Assembly (NCBI GenBank): GCA_023374045.1 | Contig: CM041779.1 | Location: forward strand, 274,349,258-274,413,257 | Direction: 5' to 3' | Source of the DNA: Limonium bicolor | Lineage: Eukaryota > Streptophyta > Magnoliopsida > Caryophyllales > Plumbaginaceae | Length of the DNA stretch: 64,000 nucleotides | Part shown: piece after piece, positions 36,970 through 47,162 of the stretch | Numbering within the stretch: the stretch's first letter is position 1 | Layout: every line of letters begins with the position of its first letter | Translations under genes and position numbers: made by a program | Notes under the pieces: model-generated | What the model was told of the DNA's origin: nothing | Database searches by the model: none | Seen by the model: only the letters and a program-made list of their open reading frames with translations

Positions 36970-38060
36970 ACTTTACCCAGCTCTGCAGGTAAATTTAACC
37001 TGTAAGCAACCGGGCCCACCCGCTCCGTAATCTCATAAGGACCAACAAATTTCGGGCTAATTTGCCCTTCCGCCCAAACCTGAATACACTCGTCATCGGT
37101 GAAACTCGCAGAAATACTTGGTCGCCCACTGCGAACTCCAGGTCCCGTCGTCGAACATCAGCATACGACTTCTGCCTATCTTGAGAGCTTTCATGTTCTC
37201 TCCCTGATTTGCTGAACTTCAGCCTTAACTTGTTTCTAAGTACTCTGGTCCTATAATGACCGTCTCACTCGACTCATCCCAGCAGAGCGGTGTACGACAT
37301 GGTCTACCGTACAACGCTTGAAAAGGTGCCATCTTGATCGAAGCGTGATAGCTGTTGTTGTATGAAAACTCGATCAGATGTAGTCTATCAATCCAACTGC
37401 CCTAGAAGTCTAAGGCACATGCTGCTCAGCATGTCCTCGAGTGTCTGAATAGTACGCTCAGTCCTGACCATCTGTCTGAGGATGGAATGCGGTACTCAGC
37501 TTGAGTTCTGTACCCAACGCTTCTCTGGTAGCTCTCCAGTACCTCGAAAGGAATCTGGTATCTCTATCTGACACTATGGTCTTTGGTATGCCGTGATGTC
37601 TCATGATTTCTTTCTCAAATAACTCAGCTAATTTGGTCACCTTCCAAGTATCCTTCATCGGTATGAATCGGGCTACTTTGGTAAGGCGATCCACACCACC
37701 ACCCATATCATGTTGAGACCTCCCCTAGCAGGTGGAAGTCCAACTACGAAGTCCATGGAGATATCATGGAACTTCCACTCCGGAATTGGCATCGACTGTA
37801 CATTCCGCCCGGTCGTCGGTGCTCGAATTTCACCTTCTGGCATGTGAGACACCTCAAGACGAACTCGGTAACATCTGTCTTCATCCCCGACCACCAGAAG
37901 TATCTCTTCATGTCTTTATACATTTTAGAGGCTCCCGATGGATGGAAACTGAAGAACAGTGTGATTCTCTAAGTATACGGTCTTTCAGATCCGTGTTGCC
38001 TCGTGGTATACATAACCGGCCCTTAAGTCTGATCAGATAATCATCATGAAAGTCTGAAAT
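36970..38060 (-). pseudogene. Element A integrase core and GPY region, frame-broken
   Basis: Joins element DNA to the genome. Minus-strand pieces in order: IPEWKFHDISMDFVVGLP near 37780 with the first catalytic Asp; RHHGIPKTIVSDRDTRFLS near 37590 with the second; STAFHPQTDGQ near 37465, where the frame breaks before the catalytic Glu; and [19 protein letters not shown] near 37040, the GPY/F motif of chromoviruses. HHCC-type zinc residues upstream of 37890 are obscured by frame changes. Confidence 0.85.
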
Positions 38061-38199
38061 CGTATTTCTGTCTGACTCTCAAAGGTACCATCTGTCAGCT
38101 TCTGTCTGACCTCTCTCATGTACTCATCTCCCTCTGAGCCTCTCGCGCCTCATCACCAGCTGGAGAAGAAACTAGCGAATGGAGTGAGTGTGCTCGACG

Positions 38200-38645
38200 C
38201 TGCTCAGGGCATCTGCTACAACATTGGCCTTCCCCTCTTTGTATTGGAGTCAATGTCATAGTCTTTCAGAAACTCTAACCATCTCCTCTGTCGAAGATTT
38301 AACTCCTTCTGAGTGAATATGTATTTCAAACTCTTGTGATCGGTGTAGATCGTGACACTAACCCCATATAAGTAGTGGCGCCATATCTCAAAGTAAAGAC
38401 TACAAGCTCCCAGCTCTAAATCATGTGTGGGGTAGTTCTCCTCATGTTTCTTCAACTGGCGTGAGGCATATGCCACCACCTTGCCATGTTGCATGAGCAC
38501 GCAACCCAGCCCTCTGCCGGATGCATCACAATAAACCTCAAAGCCCTCTGTACCGTCTGAATGGTCAGAACCGGTGTAGTGTCAGTGAGTCCTTCAAGCG
38601 CTGAAATGATCTTCTCACAGTCAACGGTCCACAAGACGGTGCATC
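38200..38645 (-). pseudogene. Element A RNase H
   Basis: Removes RNA from the RNA-DNA hybrid during reverse transcription. The open piece at 38216-38500 has [40 protein letters not shown], and [14 protein letters not shown] with the catalytic TDH, then [15 protein letters not shown]. This is the usual order of Ty3/gypsy RNase H. The join to reverse transcriptase is frame-shifted. Confidence 0.88.
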
Positions 38646-38649
38646 CTTC

Positions 38650-39535
38650 TTCATCAACTGGTCATCGGCTTCGCGACCTTGCTGAAATCTCTAACAAACT
38701 CTCCTGTATTAACCTGCCAGAACCGAGAAAGCTTCGGATATCGGTAACCGTCTTCGCCTTGGCCAAGTACGTACGGCATCATCTTTGCTGGATCCACTGC
38801 GATCCCAGCATCCGAGATGACATGACCTAGGAAAAGACCTGGTAAGCCAAAACTCACACTTGGAGAACTTAGCATATAGCTGGTTCCCCCCAATATCTCC
38901 AATACCCTCCTCAGATGTTCCTCATGCTCAACCTTAGACTTCGAATATATCAAAATGTCGTCAATAAAAACCACAACCGACTTGTCCAGCTGCTCCCGGA
39001 ACAAGCGGTTCATATCAGATCCATAAACTTCGCCGGTGCGTTCGACAAAACCGAACGGCATCACAGTAAACTCATAGTGGCCGTATCGTGTCTGAATGCC
39101 GTTTTCCTCAATGTCTCCCCTTAATGGCTATCTGATGATACCACGTCTGAGATCAATCTTGGAAACACAGATGCTCTCCCTTCAACTGATCGAACAGATC
39201 GTCAATGCGGGTAGTGGGGTACTTATTTTTCACTGTCACTGCATTCAGCTCTCTGTAGTCGATGTAGAGGCGGAGACTACCATCCTTCTTCTTCACGAAG
39301 GGCTGGCGCTCCCCATGGTGGAACACTTGTCCTAATGAATCCCTTATCCAACAAATCGTTTTCAATTGTTTTCTTTTAACTCAGTCATTTCTGCCCGGAG
39401 CCATACGGTATGGTGCCCTGGCTATCGTCCGGTACCAGGTAAGAAGCTCGATGTGAACTCTACCTCCCGAGTGGGTGGCATGCCGGGAGTTCCCGTGGAA
39501 TAAGTCGGGGAACTCCGACACTACCGGTAAGTCGG
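38650..39535 (-). pseudogene. Element A reverse transcriptase, frame-broken
   Basis: Copies element RNA into DNA in the particle. Pieces in order on the minus strand: linker LPGMPP/REVEF with PGTG and YRM-AEMTELK near 39385-39535; [20 protein letters not shown] with VTVKNKYP (39153-39365); MPFGF near 39060; VVVFIDDILIYSKSK with the catalytic FIDD at 38957-38968; and GLPGLFLGHVISDAGI. Several single-base shifts separate them, one within the stretch between 39153 and 39064. Confidence 0.88.
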
Positions 39536-39689
39536 GGTCGAACTCAGGGTCTCTCTCTATGTCCTGTACATAGCAAGGTATACTTCTTCCTTTCTCCTTA
39601 ATTCTCTATACATTGCCATGGCGGTGATGATCCTAGTCGAAGGCTCTCTGGGCCTCTGGCGGTATGAATATTGTTACCCCAGACTGACT

Positions 39690-40088
39690 CCTGAGCAAGC
39701 AATCTATGCTCGGCGCAGAGGATACGTCCCTTTGTGCCGCTCCAAACCAGTTCATCCCGAAGCTAACATCAAATCCTAGCTTACTGAACTCTATGAAACT
39801 GACCTGGAAAGTCTTCTCCCTTAATTCTGACAGTGGCTCCTCGGTAGTAACGAGTGCAATGAACCTCTCCTTAGACGGAGCGTAACCGTGAAGTCGGGTA
39901 GCTCATCAGCGTCTAGCCCCAACTTGCTTCGTGAATGATGCCGAGACAAGGTATGCGAGGCCCCTGAGTCGAAAGAACTGATGCCTCAATCCCATTAATC
40001 GGAAAGGTTGCCAGTGAGGATGGTACCGCTAGCGTCGGCCTGTGCCTCTGTAAGTATGCTTAACGCCCTTCCGTACCGAGTCCATAAC
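39690..40088 (-). pseudogene. Element A aspartic protease, frame-broken
   Basis: Retropepsin that would process the polyprotein. The minus strand encodes GRALSILTEAQADASGTIL near 40065, then VLFDSGASHTL with the DSG catalytic triad near 39965 (one base appears missing in the run before GAC), then FDVSFGMNW near 39765, the usual protease end motif. It begins about 155 bp after the dioxygenase stop codon, so it cannot be translated in continuity with it without readthrough, reinitiation or alternative splicing. Confidence 0.82.
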
Positions 40089-40243
40089 CTAATTAATTGT
40101 GTTCACAGCTTATGAGTATTGATGGTATAACAGAGTCGTAACAATTTTATATGAACAACACTATTATTTTATTCATGACCATCCTGTTTACAACGTTGCT
40201 TTAATCTTACATCTCCTTCCTCATCTCATTCTACATTACATGG
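40089..40243 (-). other. Spacer between dioxygenase and protease of element A
   Basis: AT-rich, with stops in all minus-strand frames. It ends in AATTAATTAG at 40089, which could act as a splice acceptor for pol, but I could not match its phase to a visible donor. Confidence 0.45.
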
Positions 40244-40981
40244 CTAATATTGTCTAAAGGTTAGGTTTAATCTTCCTGGTCTCATATGCGTCGCATTGAT
40301 TACTGCTGACGGTGCTGTATTCAGCTTGATTCTCTTAATCCCATGGTATAACATCCTTGATTCTCCTCCCAAAATTAATACATCACCTGACTTAAGTACA
40401 ACTTATCTGCACGGTCCGCACGCTTCTGCTCGCCGTATAAAAACTCTGCATCATCCCCAATGGACCAAGACACTACGGGTATCCCTCTTTCGAGAGACTC
40501 CGTTGTCTCGTCCTTATCCTGGTGTAGTCCCAGTCTCCCATCCTTCTCGTAGAAGTTTACAATGCAAATGTCTGCCTGGATGTCTGGAATCGGTTCAGCT
40601 TCCAACTGCTGAGCGATTTCCACGACTTGTGTAATAACTGGATGGAACTCTTCGGGTATTCCCGGTGGTGAGACTCCATCTTGCTCCCTCATGGTTTGGT
40701 AATTCTTGGCATACGGATTCCAATCCTTGCCCAAGCTCATCATTTTAATTTCATCCGTGCTCCCCCTGGGTACTCCGGTGTGTAAAAACCTCCCGGTCCC
40801 ATTCCTAGTTGATTGCATCTTCTGATGATGGCTATTTGTGCTTCGGGTGTCAGGTATCCCCTTAATAAAATCATACCTGGGCGGATAACCTGACATTGTT
40901 CGGTTGGAAAGTCTATGGTTTCGATGTCGGTGTGCTCCGGGTTAGGTGTAGATGGTATTGGGTAGCAGATGTTGAATCTTC
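40244..40981 (-). CDS. ALKBH1-like Fe(II)/2-oxoglutarate dioxygenase domain within element A (two 1-nt frame breaks)
   Basis: AlkB-family enzymes oxidatively remove alkyl groups from nucleic-acid bases. Minus-strand exon of about 245 codons. It opens FNICYPIP, then VIRPGMILLRGYLTPEAQ, GMGPGGFYTPEYPGGA, MMSLGKDWNPY, IPEEFHPVI, and ICIVNFYEKDGRLGLHQDKD with iron ligands His (40522-40524) and Asp (40516-40518). Then come PVVSWSIGDDAEFLYG, SGDVLILGGESRMLYHG with the distal His at 40343-40345, and RLNLTFR (RxNxTxR, 2-oxoglutarate/substrate motif, 40253-40273) just before TAG. Frame breaks near 40744 and 40390 each fit loss of one A from an A run. It lies between gag and protease, inside the LTRs. 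No intron interrupts the domain, which suggests capture of a spliced host mRNA. Its substrate is unknown. Confidence 0.93.
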
Positions 40982-41112
40982 CTAAAGTGGTAGTAGGTTA
41001 TATCTTACTTAAGTTCTAATCTCATCTTATTCTTACTTAACTCATTTATTCACCAAGCATGCATGATAATGCGGTAAGCAGGTAGTTTTATTACTAAATG
41101 GTTATATGGTAC
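40982..41112 (-). other. Predicted intron 3 of element A (gag to dioxygenase)
   Basis: 131 bp, GTACCA ... CACTTTAG on the minus strand, AT-rich. Splicing joins ...SSRPG (phase 1) to the exon encoding RFNICYPIP in frame. Element B has an intron at the same place and phase, also 131 bp. Confidence 0.8.
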
Positions 41113-41451
41113 CTGGCCTCGATGAGGGTTCAGGCTCATCGTCCCGGTCCACCATGTGTAAAGTGGGTCCCGACTTCTGGGTCCCTTGGGTTCTTGTCCG
41201 CCGGCTGCTGCACCTTCCTCTGACCGTCAGATCCAGCTCCCTGATCGGTCTTGCCCTTGCCCCTGGTATCGGGCCTATAGGCTCTGCTAGCAGGGTTCCG
41301 GTAACACTCATATGCCCGGTGTCCATAAACTCCACAAAAGTTGCACTCCACCTTATTCCCTTTACAATCGAGCCCGGGGTGGTCCTTGTGACACCACCTA
41401 CAATGAAGCGTCGCTGGTAGCCACCACCGGCTCCCTTCTCAGTCTCAGATC

Positions 41452-41530
41452 CTGATGATTCATAATGTCAATTCTCATATCTCAAATGGTTACTAATTTG
41501 TTTCTTAACTCATTAATATCAATTCCTTAC
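41452..41530 (-). other. Predicted intron 2 of element A gag
   Basis: 79 bp, GTAAGGAATT ... AATCATCAG, AT-rich, phase 1. It follows PLRSRAPKG; element B has an intron exactly after its PLRSAPPRG (63354-63429). Confidence 0.85.
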
Positions 41531-41750
41531 CCTTTGGCGCCCTAGAGCGCAGGGGTGTAGCTGCATAAGCATACGTCAACTTCAGTGGCTTTGGGTTCTG
41601 ATTTTTCTGGGCCTGAGGCTGGTACTTTTGTTTCTTGTACCCTCCTTGCCCTTGACTTTCTGAGCTCTTACCAGCACTCTTCCTCTTAGCATTCTCCTCG
41701 TCCCTCAGCTGGACGGTTATCTCAACCTTAGCAGCGGCATGATAGCACTC

Positions 41751-41836
41751 CTGCTTTTCCATAGTATTAGTCACTCTTATTTCTCATAATCTAAATCTTA
41801 CTCATTACTTACTCAAATCTCAATCATTCTTATTAC
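41751..41836 (-). other. Predicted intron 1 of element A gag
   Basis: 86 bp, GTAATAAG ... AAAAGCAG, AT-rich, phase 0, with the branch-point-like sequence GACTAATAC about 20 nt before the acceptor. Removal joins TTLQ to ECYH. Element B reads TTIQECYD without interruption, which fixes both splice sites. Confidence 0.87.
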
Positions 41837-42476
41837 CTGCAAGGTAGTGTAACTCGTCGGCCCCATGCCGTAGCGGAGTCGATGGCTAAGCCCGCCATAG
41901 AAGCGGTCCACCAGGATCTGGTCAGAATATCCAAGACCTGGCAGAAGACGGAGCAAGGCAGTGAACTCTGAGTAATACTCGTCCACTGTCATCTTGTCCG
42001 TCTGCTTAAGCGCATCCAACTGAAGCGCTTCTTCGTCTGGACATGGGCGGGGTAGTACTTTGCTCGTAGCAAGGCGGTGTACTGCTCCCAGCCGAACTCT
42101 GGATTGGCCACATGCTCGGCCCTCACCAGCTTCCACCAATCGCCTGCCGCCCCCTTCAGATAGAAAGCAGCTAGACGCACCTTGATCCCAGCAGGGACAT
42201 CAAGGGTCTCGAAGGCGGTCTCCAGCTCGGAGATGTACGCCTCAAGCTTGGCGGGATCGGTCTCCCCCTTAAAGTGCGCGGGTCGAAGATCTGCAAGACT
42301 CTTCACCCAGTTGGGTTCCCTAGGTTGTGGCGGTGGAGGTGGTGCACCCACACCAGGCTGTAGCCCATATGCCCTAATGCGGCAGCTACGATCTCTGCGA
42401 TCGTCTGCCCTCCAGGTATTCCTGAAGTATCCTCACCCTGGCCGCGACCTCGGCTTCCCCTAGGACGTCCTGCCAT

Positions 42477-42694
42477 CTGAACAAGCATAACTCACATTAG
42501 ATTTGTATTCACCACTGTTTCGGTTAACGAATTTATAACGTCCGTAGACGATAAAGACGATCCACACTTATTAGTGGTCATCTGACTCTACTCACTCTAA
42601 CTTCTCACACCCTTAACCCATCACTTATTCCTTAACTTATATCCTAACTCGGTGGTTACTCATGTCCGGTATTTCTTGATCAGAGCGTAACTAC
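42477..42694 (-). other. Element A leader
   Basis: About 220 bp untranslated sequence between the primer site and gag start. No gene. Confidence 0.6.
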
Positions 42695-42706
42695 GCTCTG
42701 ATACCA
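42695..42706 (-). other. Primer-binding site of element A
   Basis: The minus strand reads TGGTATCAGAGC, complementary to the 3' end of initiator tRNA-Met, 4 nt from the 5' LTR. Confidence 0.95.
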
Positions 42707-42710
42707 CTTT

Positions 42711-45700
42711 TGTAACACCCCATCCAAAGCCATTCGTGGTTATCGCAAAACTGAACACTTAATCGAATACGTCGCAGCGGAAATAAATAACACCTGGACC
42801 TTGCCACGGTCTGATCGTTAGAATATACCGGCCTTAACATTTACAATACTTATCCAAAATACTTATCCAACTCAAAACATCACCATCCACAATACCACAA
42901 CCAACCGAGTACAAATATCTTACACATGATCAACCTTACTTCAGTTTAAATATAAACAGTCGGGTGCACAGGCGCAACCCGAACTCAAAATAAACATCCC
43001 ACCCTAAGTCTAACCGCTCCTACTCTCGTAGTGCGTCCTCATGGGTCTCTTACCTGCAAGTGTAAAAATAGCCCCCGAGGGGGTCAGCACGAATGCTGGT
43101 ACACCCTCTCATGGCCCCCAAGCTAACGGGGCTACGACGACTAATTGTCGATAGCATGGAAATTGATTACATACACAAGCATAATATGAAGTGCAATAAC
43201 AATAACCACAGATGAACATATATAGTTCACAAACAATGAACGACTCAAGCGTTCCCTTATCAAGTGGGTTAGTAACCCCCTCCTTAGTCCTCATTTCCTT
43301 AATCTCAGTTCCTTACCTTACCTTAATCTTAATCTTAATCTTAATCTCAGTATACAAACTTTCCTGGAAGGGATTGGTTGTAGCTTAATTCGAACCTGGG
43401 ATTTAGGTGATCCCACCGCACCATCTTAATGCCACCTACTCTGGACGGGAGTCCAGCGTAGCTGAGCCGGCAACCGGCCCTAGGCTACAAGTCCGAAGAC
43501 AAGTCCTTAAGCGGAGGGCGGATCTGATTCAGATACCGTCCCCCTTTTTCCTTAGCATGCATGACCGGAGATCGGTCCCGGGTTTCCTCACTCAAGTTCC
43601 AGTTAGTAGAATCTTAATCACCATGTGCTAGCTAAGCCTTAACAGGCATTAACCAACAACCACCAAACTTAACTCTTATTCTTAACTCAGTAAGTACTAA
43701 ACTTGGTTAGTAACAATCTCAAGTCTCGCGGGTTAGTGTAAAGATAACACAAACACAACGAGAACAAATATAACCGGTTGCATGCTTTATCTTGTTTTAG
43801 TCATAGCAATTAAACAGATAGCACACAAGCCGAGGGACACCTCGTTAGCAAGCAGGTCACAAGAAGGATTGTACCGTTCACCGTCGACGATCGTTTGGTT
43901 TATCTCCTTCCAAGTCCCAATTCACAAAGCCTAAAACATTGATTCAGTTTTAGGTTATTATTCAATCCAACTCAATAGAATTACTTAACCTTCCTAGACA
44001 TCAACTTTTACCCATTGTTTTTCACTAAGCCTTATGGTTTTTAACTTGACTCCTAAGTGCATCATTTCCTCATTATTATTACACTTACTCTCCCACTTAA
44101 TGACCATTACACCCACCAAACATGTCCTTAATAATCTTATAACATCCATACTTAATTATCCCCATCATTTCCTAACCTTAAACAAGGTTTTTGGTCCATA
44201 CAGTGGCCTGTCCGAACTTGTGTCCGGACTTCCCAAGTTCGGACACAAGTCGAGACTCAAAACTGAAAACAGACGCATGTCCGAACATGTGTCCGGACTT
44301 CGGAAGTTCGGACATGGGTCGAGGAAAACTCAAAGTAGAAACAGGTACGTCCGAACTTGTGTCCGGACTTCCCAAGGTCGGACACAAGTCGAGACTCTGA
44401 AAATTTTCACGCAACAGGGCCTGTCCGAACGTCCATGTCCGGACGGATGTTCGGACAAGGCAAAACACTCATTTTCTAAGCCTTCAAACACTTAACCAAT
44501 TTTCACCAAACTTCTCCTAAACCTCATAATGTCTTCTAACTTCATTTGGCACTTACACCCTCATACAACATCCCACAAAACTCATTTTATCTCTTTAAAC
44601 ACTTACTCACTTCATACCAAAATTCCTACACTTATGATATTTTCTCCTTGGTTTTCTAAGTGGTGTTTCATACCTATGATAGCCACTATGCCAATAATGT
44701 TCCCTCACTACTACAACATCATCCCAAGCATCTTTTCTTGCACTTTCCAAGGTTTTCCTTAAATTCTAAACCTAGTTTCTCCCTAAACCACCTAAAAGTT
44801 TTATGCTCTTTTACTTCAAACTTACTAAAGTTTTCTAGCTTTTTTATCAACATTTACCTAAGTCCTAAATACCCAAGTACATACTTTTTGATTCCTAAAT
44901 CCTTCATGGTGATACCTAGGTCATTATAAGTCATTAAAACACCTTAATCTCACCCTTTTTCATCAAGACAACCTCTAGAACTTCCTAGTACTTCCTTAGT
45001 CATTAAATTCCCTTGGAACATCTCAAACACTTAAGTTCTCCTTTAAATTTTGCCATGGGTTCTCTAGTATAATACATCCTAACACTTGGTTTTCTCCATC
45101 AAACAACCAATACCACAAATTCTCATCACAACACCTTAACACACAATTTACACTAAAACTCACCACATCATCATATAGTGCTTAAACTTAAAATGCTTGG
45201 CACTTAGGCCCTTAAATGACAATAATCTTAACCACTGAATTTCCACATATTTGCCTTCAACCTGCGAATACACACAACAAGGCTCCCATTGAAATAAAAT
45301 GCTTCTTGTAATTCACCTTGATGTTCTTAAACTATCTTTTTCTCATTTGCTCCTTAGTCACAAGTTCACAAGTATAGTCATTGTTTCTCCTAGGTTATAT
45401 ATAACCCTTTTCTAATGTAAACTCTCTACTAAACTCATCACATATCTAAATCCCATTCCCTTAAACAATAAAACACCTTAAGGTAAGTAATTTACCTTGT
45501 TCTTTTACAAGCTTAAAAAGCTTTCTTCCTTAGGTTTTTCTTTGTTCAATCTCGGTCACCAATGTATCTCCTTGCCAATGTTCTAACCAATATCCAATGA
45601 CTCCAATGAGTACTAGATAACACATTAACCCTAAGGAACAAACCCTAGGTTAAAAATATGCTTTAAGGTATTAAGGTGATTGTTTTACCTTGGTTTCTCA

Positions 45701-46789
45701 AGACAAGCTTGGATATGAAGCAAGAAGGACCTCCTCAATCCTTTGAAGAGTAGAAAACAAGCTAGAACAAGGCATAAACATGGAGTCCCATGAGTGTAAA
45801 TTTTCGGACAAGGAAGAAAATGGGGGAAACCTAGATTTTCTTACACTTTCTTTACCTTAAGAGAATGGAGAAGCCAATGGAGTCTCCAAACTTGAATTTC
45901 CTCCTCTAATGGTGGTTTGACTTGGCACCAAAATGAAGCTCTTGAAGTTTTGAAAAGATAGAAAGAGAGAGCTTGAGCTAACTAAGAAGAATATGTAATT
46001 TGTTTTGGTTTTGGAGCTAAAATGAGTGAGTTGTGTGCAAGGCTAGATGGAGCTAGCATGGAGTTGCTCTTCACGTTAATGGAGAAGGGAGAGAGAGCAA
46101 GAAATCGTGAGAAACAAAGGAGAATGAAGAAGTGAGGAGAGAGAACTAATAAAGTGTGATATTATGTAAAAGGTGAATAGTGCTTTTGCTTTACAAAACT
46201 TTATTTGCCTAATGAGTCATGAAGGTGGTGACTCACCTTATAAGAAACCGGCCCCCATTAGTAACAAGGGGTACTTAAGTCATTGTTGACCAAATATCTC
46301 ACTTATATTGACTTATGTTATAAACTAGCTTAAATAATTTACTATTCACAAAACAAGGCACATTGTTGTGAAATTTTTGATTTCCCATTGATATAGACTT
46401 CCAAATGTGATACTATATAGTACACATGTTAATTAAAGAGTAATGATGGACATTTAGCCATTCAAAACTCATTTACAAGACAATTTTTCAAAAACGTGCT
46501 TTAAGACTCCTTAAAGCACATTTTGTGTTTTAACTTGTTTTCAAGCTTGGTTTTCTTTGGTAATTGATTTAAAATGACCATTAGGATATTACTAAGGTCT
46601 TAGAACAATATTTGGGTACTCTCCCAAGTCTCTCCAAGCTTAGAGCACGTTTTTGCTTAAACTGCTCTTTTGGTGTTTCCTTATATTTTCTTTGATTAGA
46701 AATGTTTCTTAATGTTTATAAGGCATTATTTAGCCTCCTTATATCTTAGTTTAACATTTAAACACCATATCTAAGTTTGGGGTATTTCA
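42711..46789 (-). repeat. Element A 5' LTR
   Basis: 4079 bp, same termini as 32288-36403. Differences are mainly 1- to 4-nt indels in runs. Hairpins at 44210-44457. No gene. Confidence 0.93.
44210..44457. repeat. Hairpin cluster in element A 5' LTR
   Basis: Four GTCCGAAC/GTTCGGAC inverted repeats at the same spacing as 33801-34046. The second has intact arms here (GTCCGAACATGTGTCCGGAC) where the 3' LTR copy lost a base. Confidence 0.92.
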
Positions 46790-46794
46790 AATGA
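46790..46794. repeat. Target-site duplication AATGA, right copy (element A)
   Basis: Matches 32283-32287. Confidence 0.9.
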
Positions 46795-46938
46795 TGCAGT
46801 AAGGTTGTGTTGTTACTCACATGGGTGGGTAACAACGTGTAACACCAACGTTAGTTAGTTTTATTTTCCGCTGCGAATTATATGCTGTTATGCTACGACT
46901 TGCGATATTATTTCAGGATTTGGATTATGGGTGTTACA
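46795..46938 (+). repeat. Element B 5' LTR, terminal part
   Basis: Completes the LTR started at 27243, ending GGGTGTTACA directly before the primer site. Confidence 0.82.
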
Positions 46939-46943
46939 AAAAG

Positions 46944-46955
46944 TGGTATCAGAGC
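46944..46955 (+). other. Primer-binding site of element B
   Basis: TGGTATCAGAGC after spacer AAAAG. This fixes B as a plus-strand element. Confidence 0.93.
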
Positions 46956-47162
46956 GGAGTTCCTCTCTGACGACAGGATACTGAGTCAAGAACAGTGAGC
47001 ATAGGAATTTTGGGATACGGGAAACGTCTATGAGGATTCGTGACTTAGACAGGAGAATTTTAGGGATACTTTATTGCTAGTATTTAGACTTTCTTGCACA
47101 TATTGATTGTGAATGTAAAACGGTGCTTCACCGAGTAGTAATAATAGTATACTATCCTATAG

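Larger units (their letters stand above)
41113..42476 (-). pseudogene. Element A gag with zinc knuckles, interrupted by introns and frame breaks
   Basis: Capsid/nucleocapsid protein that would package element RNA. The start Met at 42476 begins MAGRPRGSRGRGQGED. Next come PREPNWVKSLADLRPAHFKG and GAAGDWWKLVRAEH (Retrotrans_gag core), DEYYSEFTALLRLLPGL, TSYTTLQ, intron 1, ECYHAAAKVEITVQLRDEE, LRSRAPKG, intron 2, then CRWCHKDHPGLDC and CNFCGVYGHRAYEC knuckles near 41310-41395. The end at 41113 is a splice donor rather than a stop. One-base shifts near 42370, 42045, 41410 (a likely TTT to TT) and 41175 break the frame. Element B gag (47163-63795) matches block by block. Confidence 0.87.
32288..46789 (-). 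mobile_element. Element A: Tekay/Del-like chromovirus carrying an ALKBH-like dioxygenase
   Basis: Complete 14.5-kb element: LTRs 32288-36403 and 42711-46789, TSD AATGA, initiator-Met primer site and purine tract. Order on the minus strand: gag with introns, ALKBH-like dioxygenase, aspartic protease, reverse transcriptase, RNase H, integrase with GPY motif, chromodomain. The chromodomain at the integrase end, GPY motif and long TGTAACACCCC...TATTTCA LTRs place it in the Tekay/Del chromoviruses. The LTRs differ mainly by small indels, so the insertion looks young. The dioxygenase between gag and protease is not part of the usual gag-pol set. Confidence 0.92.

Noticed and set aside
42695..42706. 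tRNA gene at the TGGTATCAGAGC sites (also 46944)
   Set aside because: Only the 12-nt primer complement is present; no cloverleaf surrounds it.
44034..44495. Long frames across the element A LTR hairpins (also 33691-34058 on both strands)
   Set aside because: Open on both strands because of the inverted repeats; repetitive and without a known domain.
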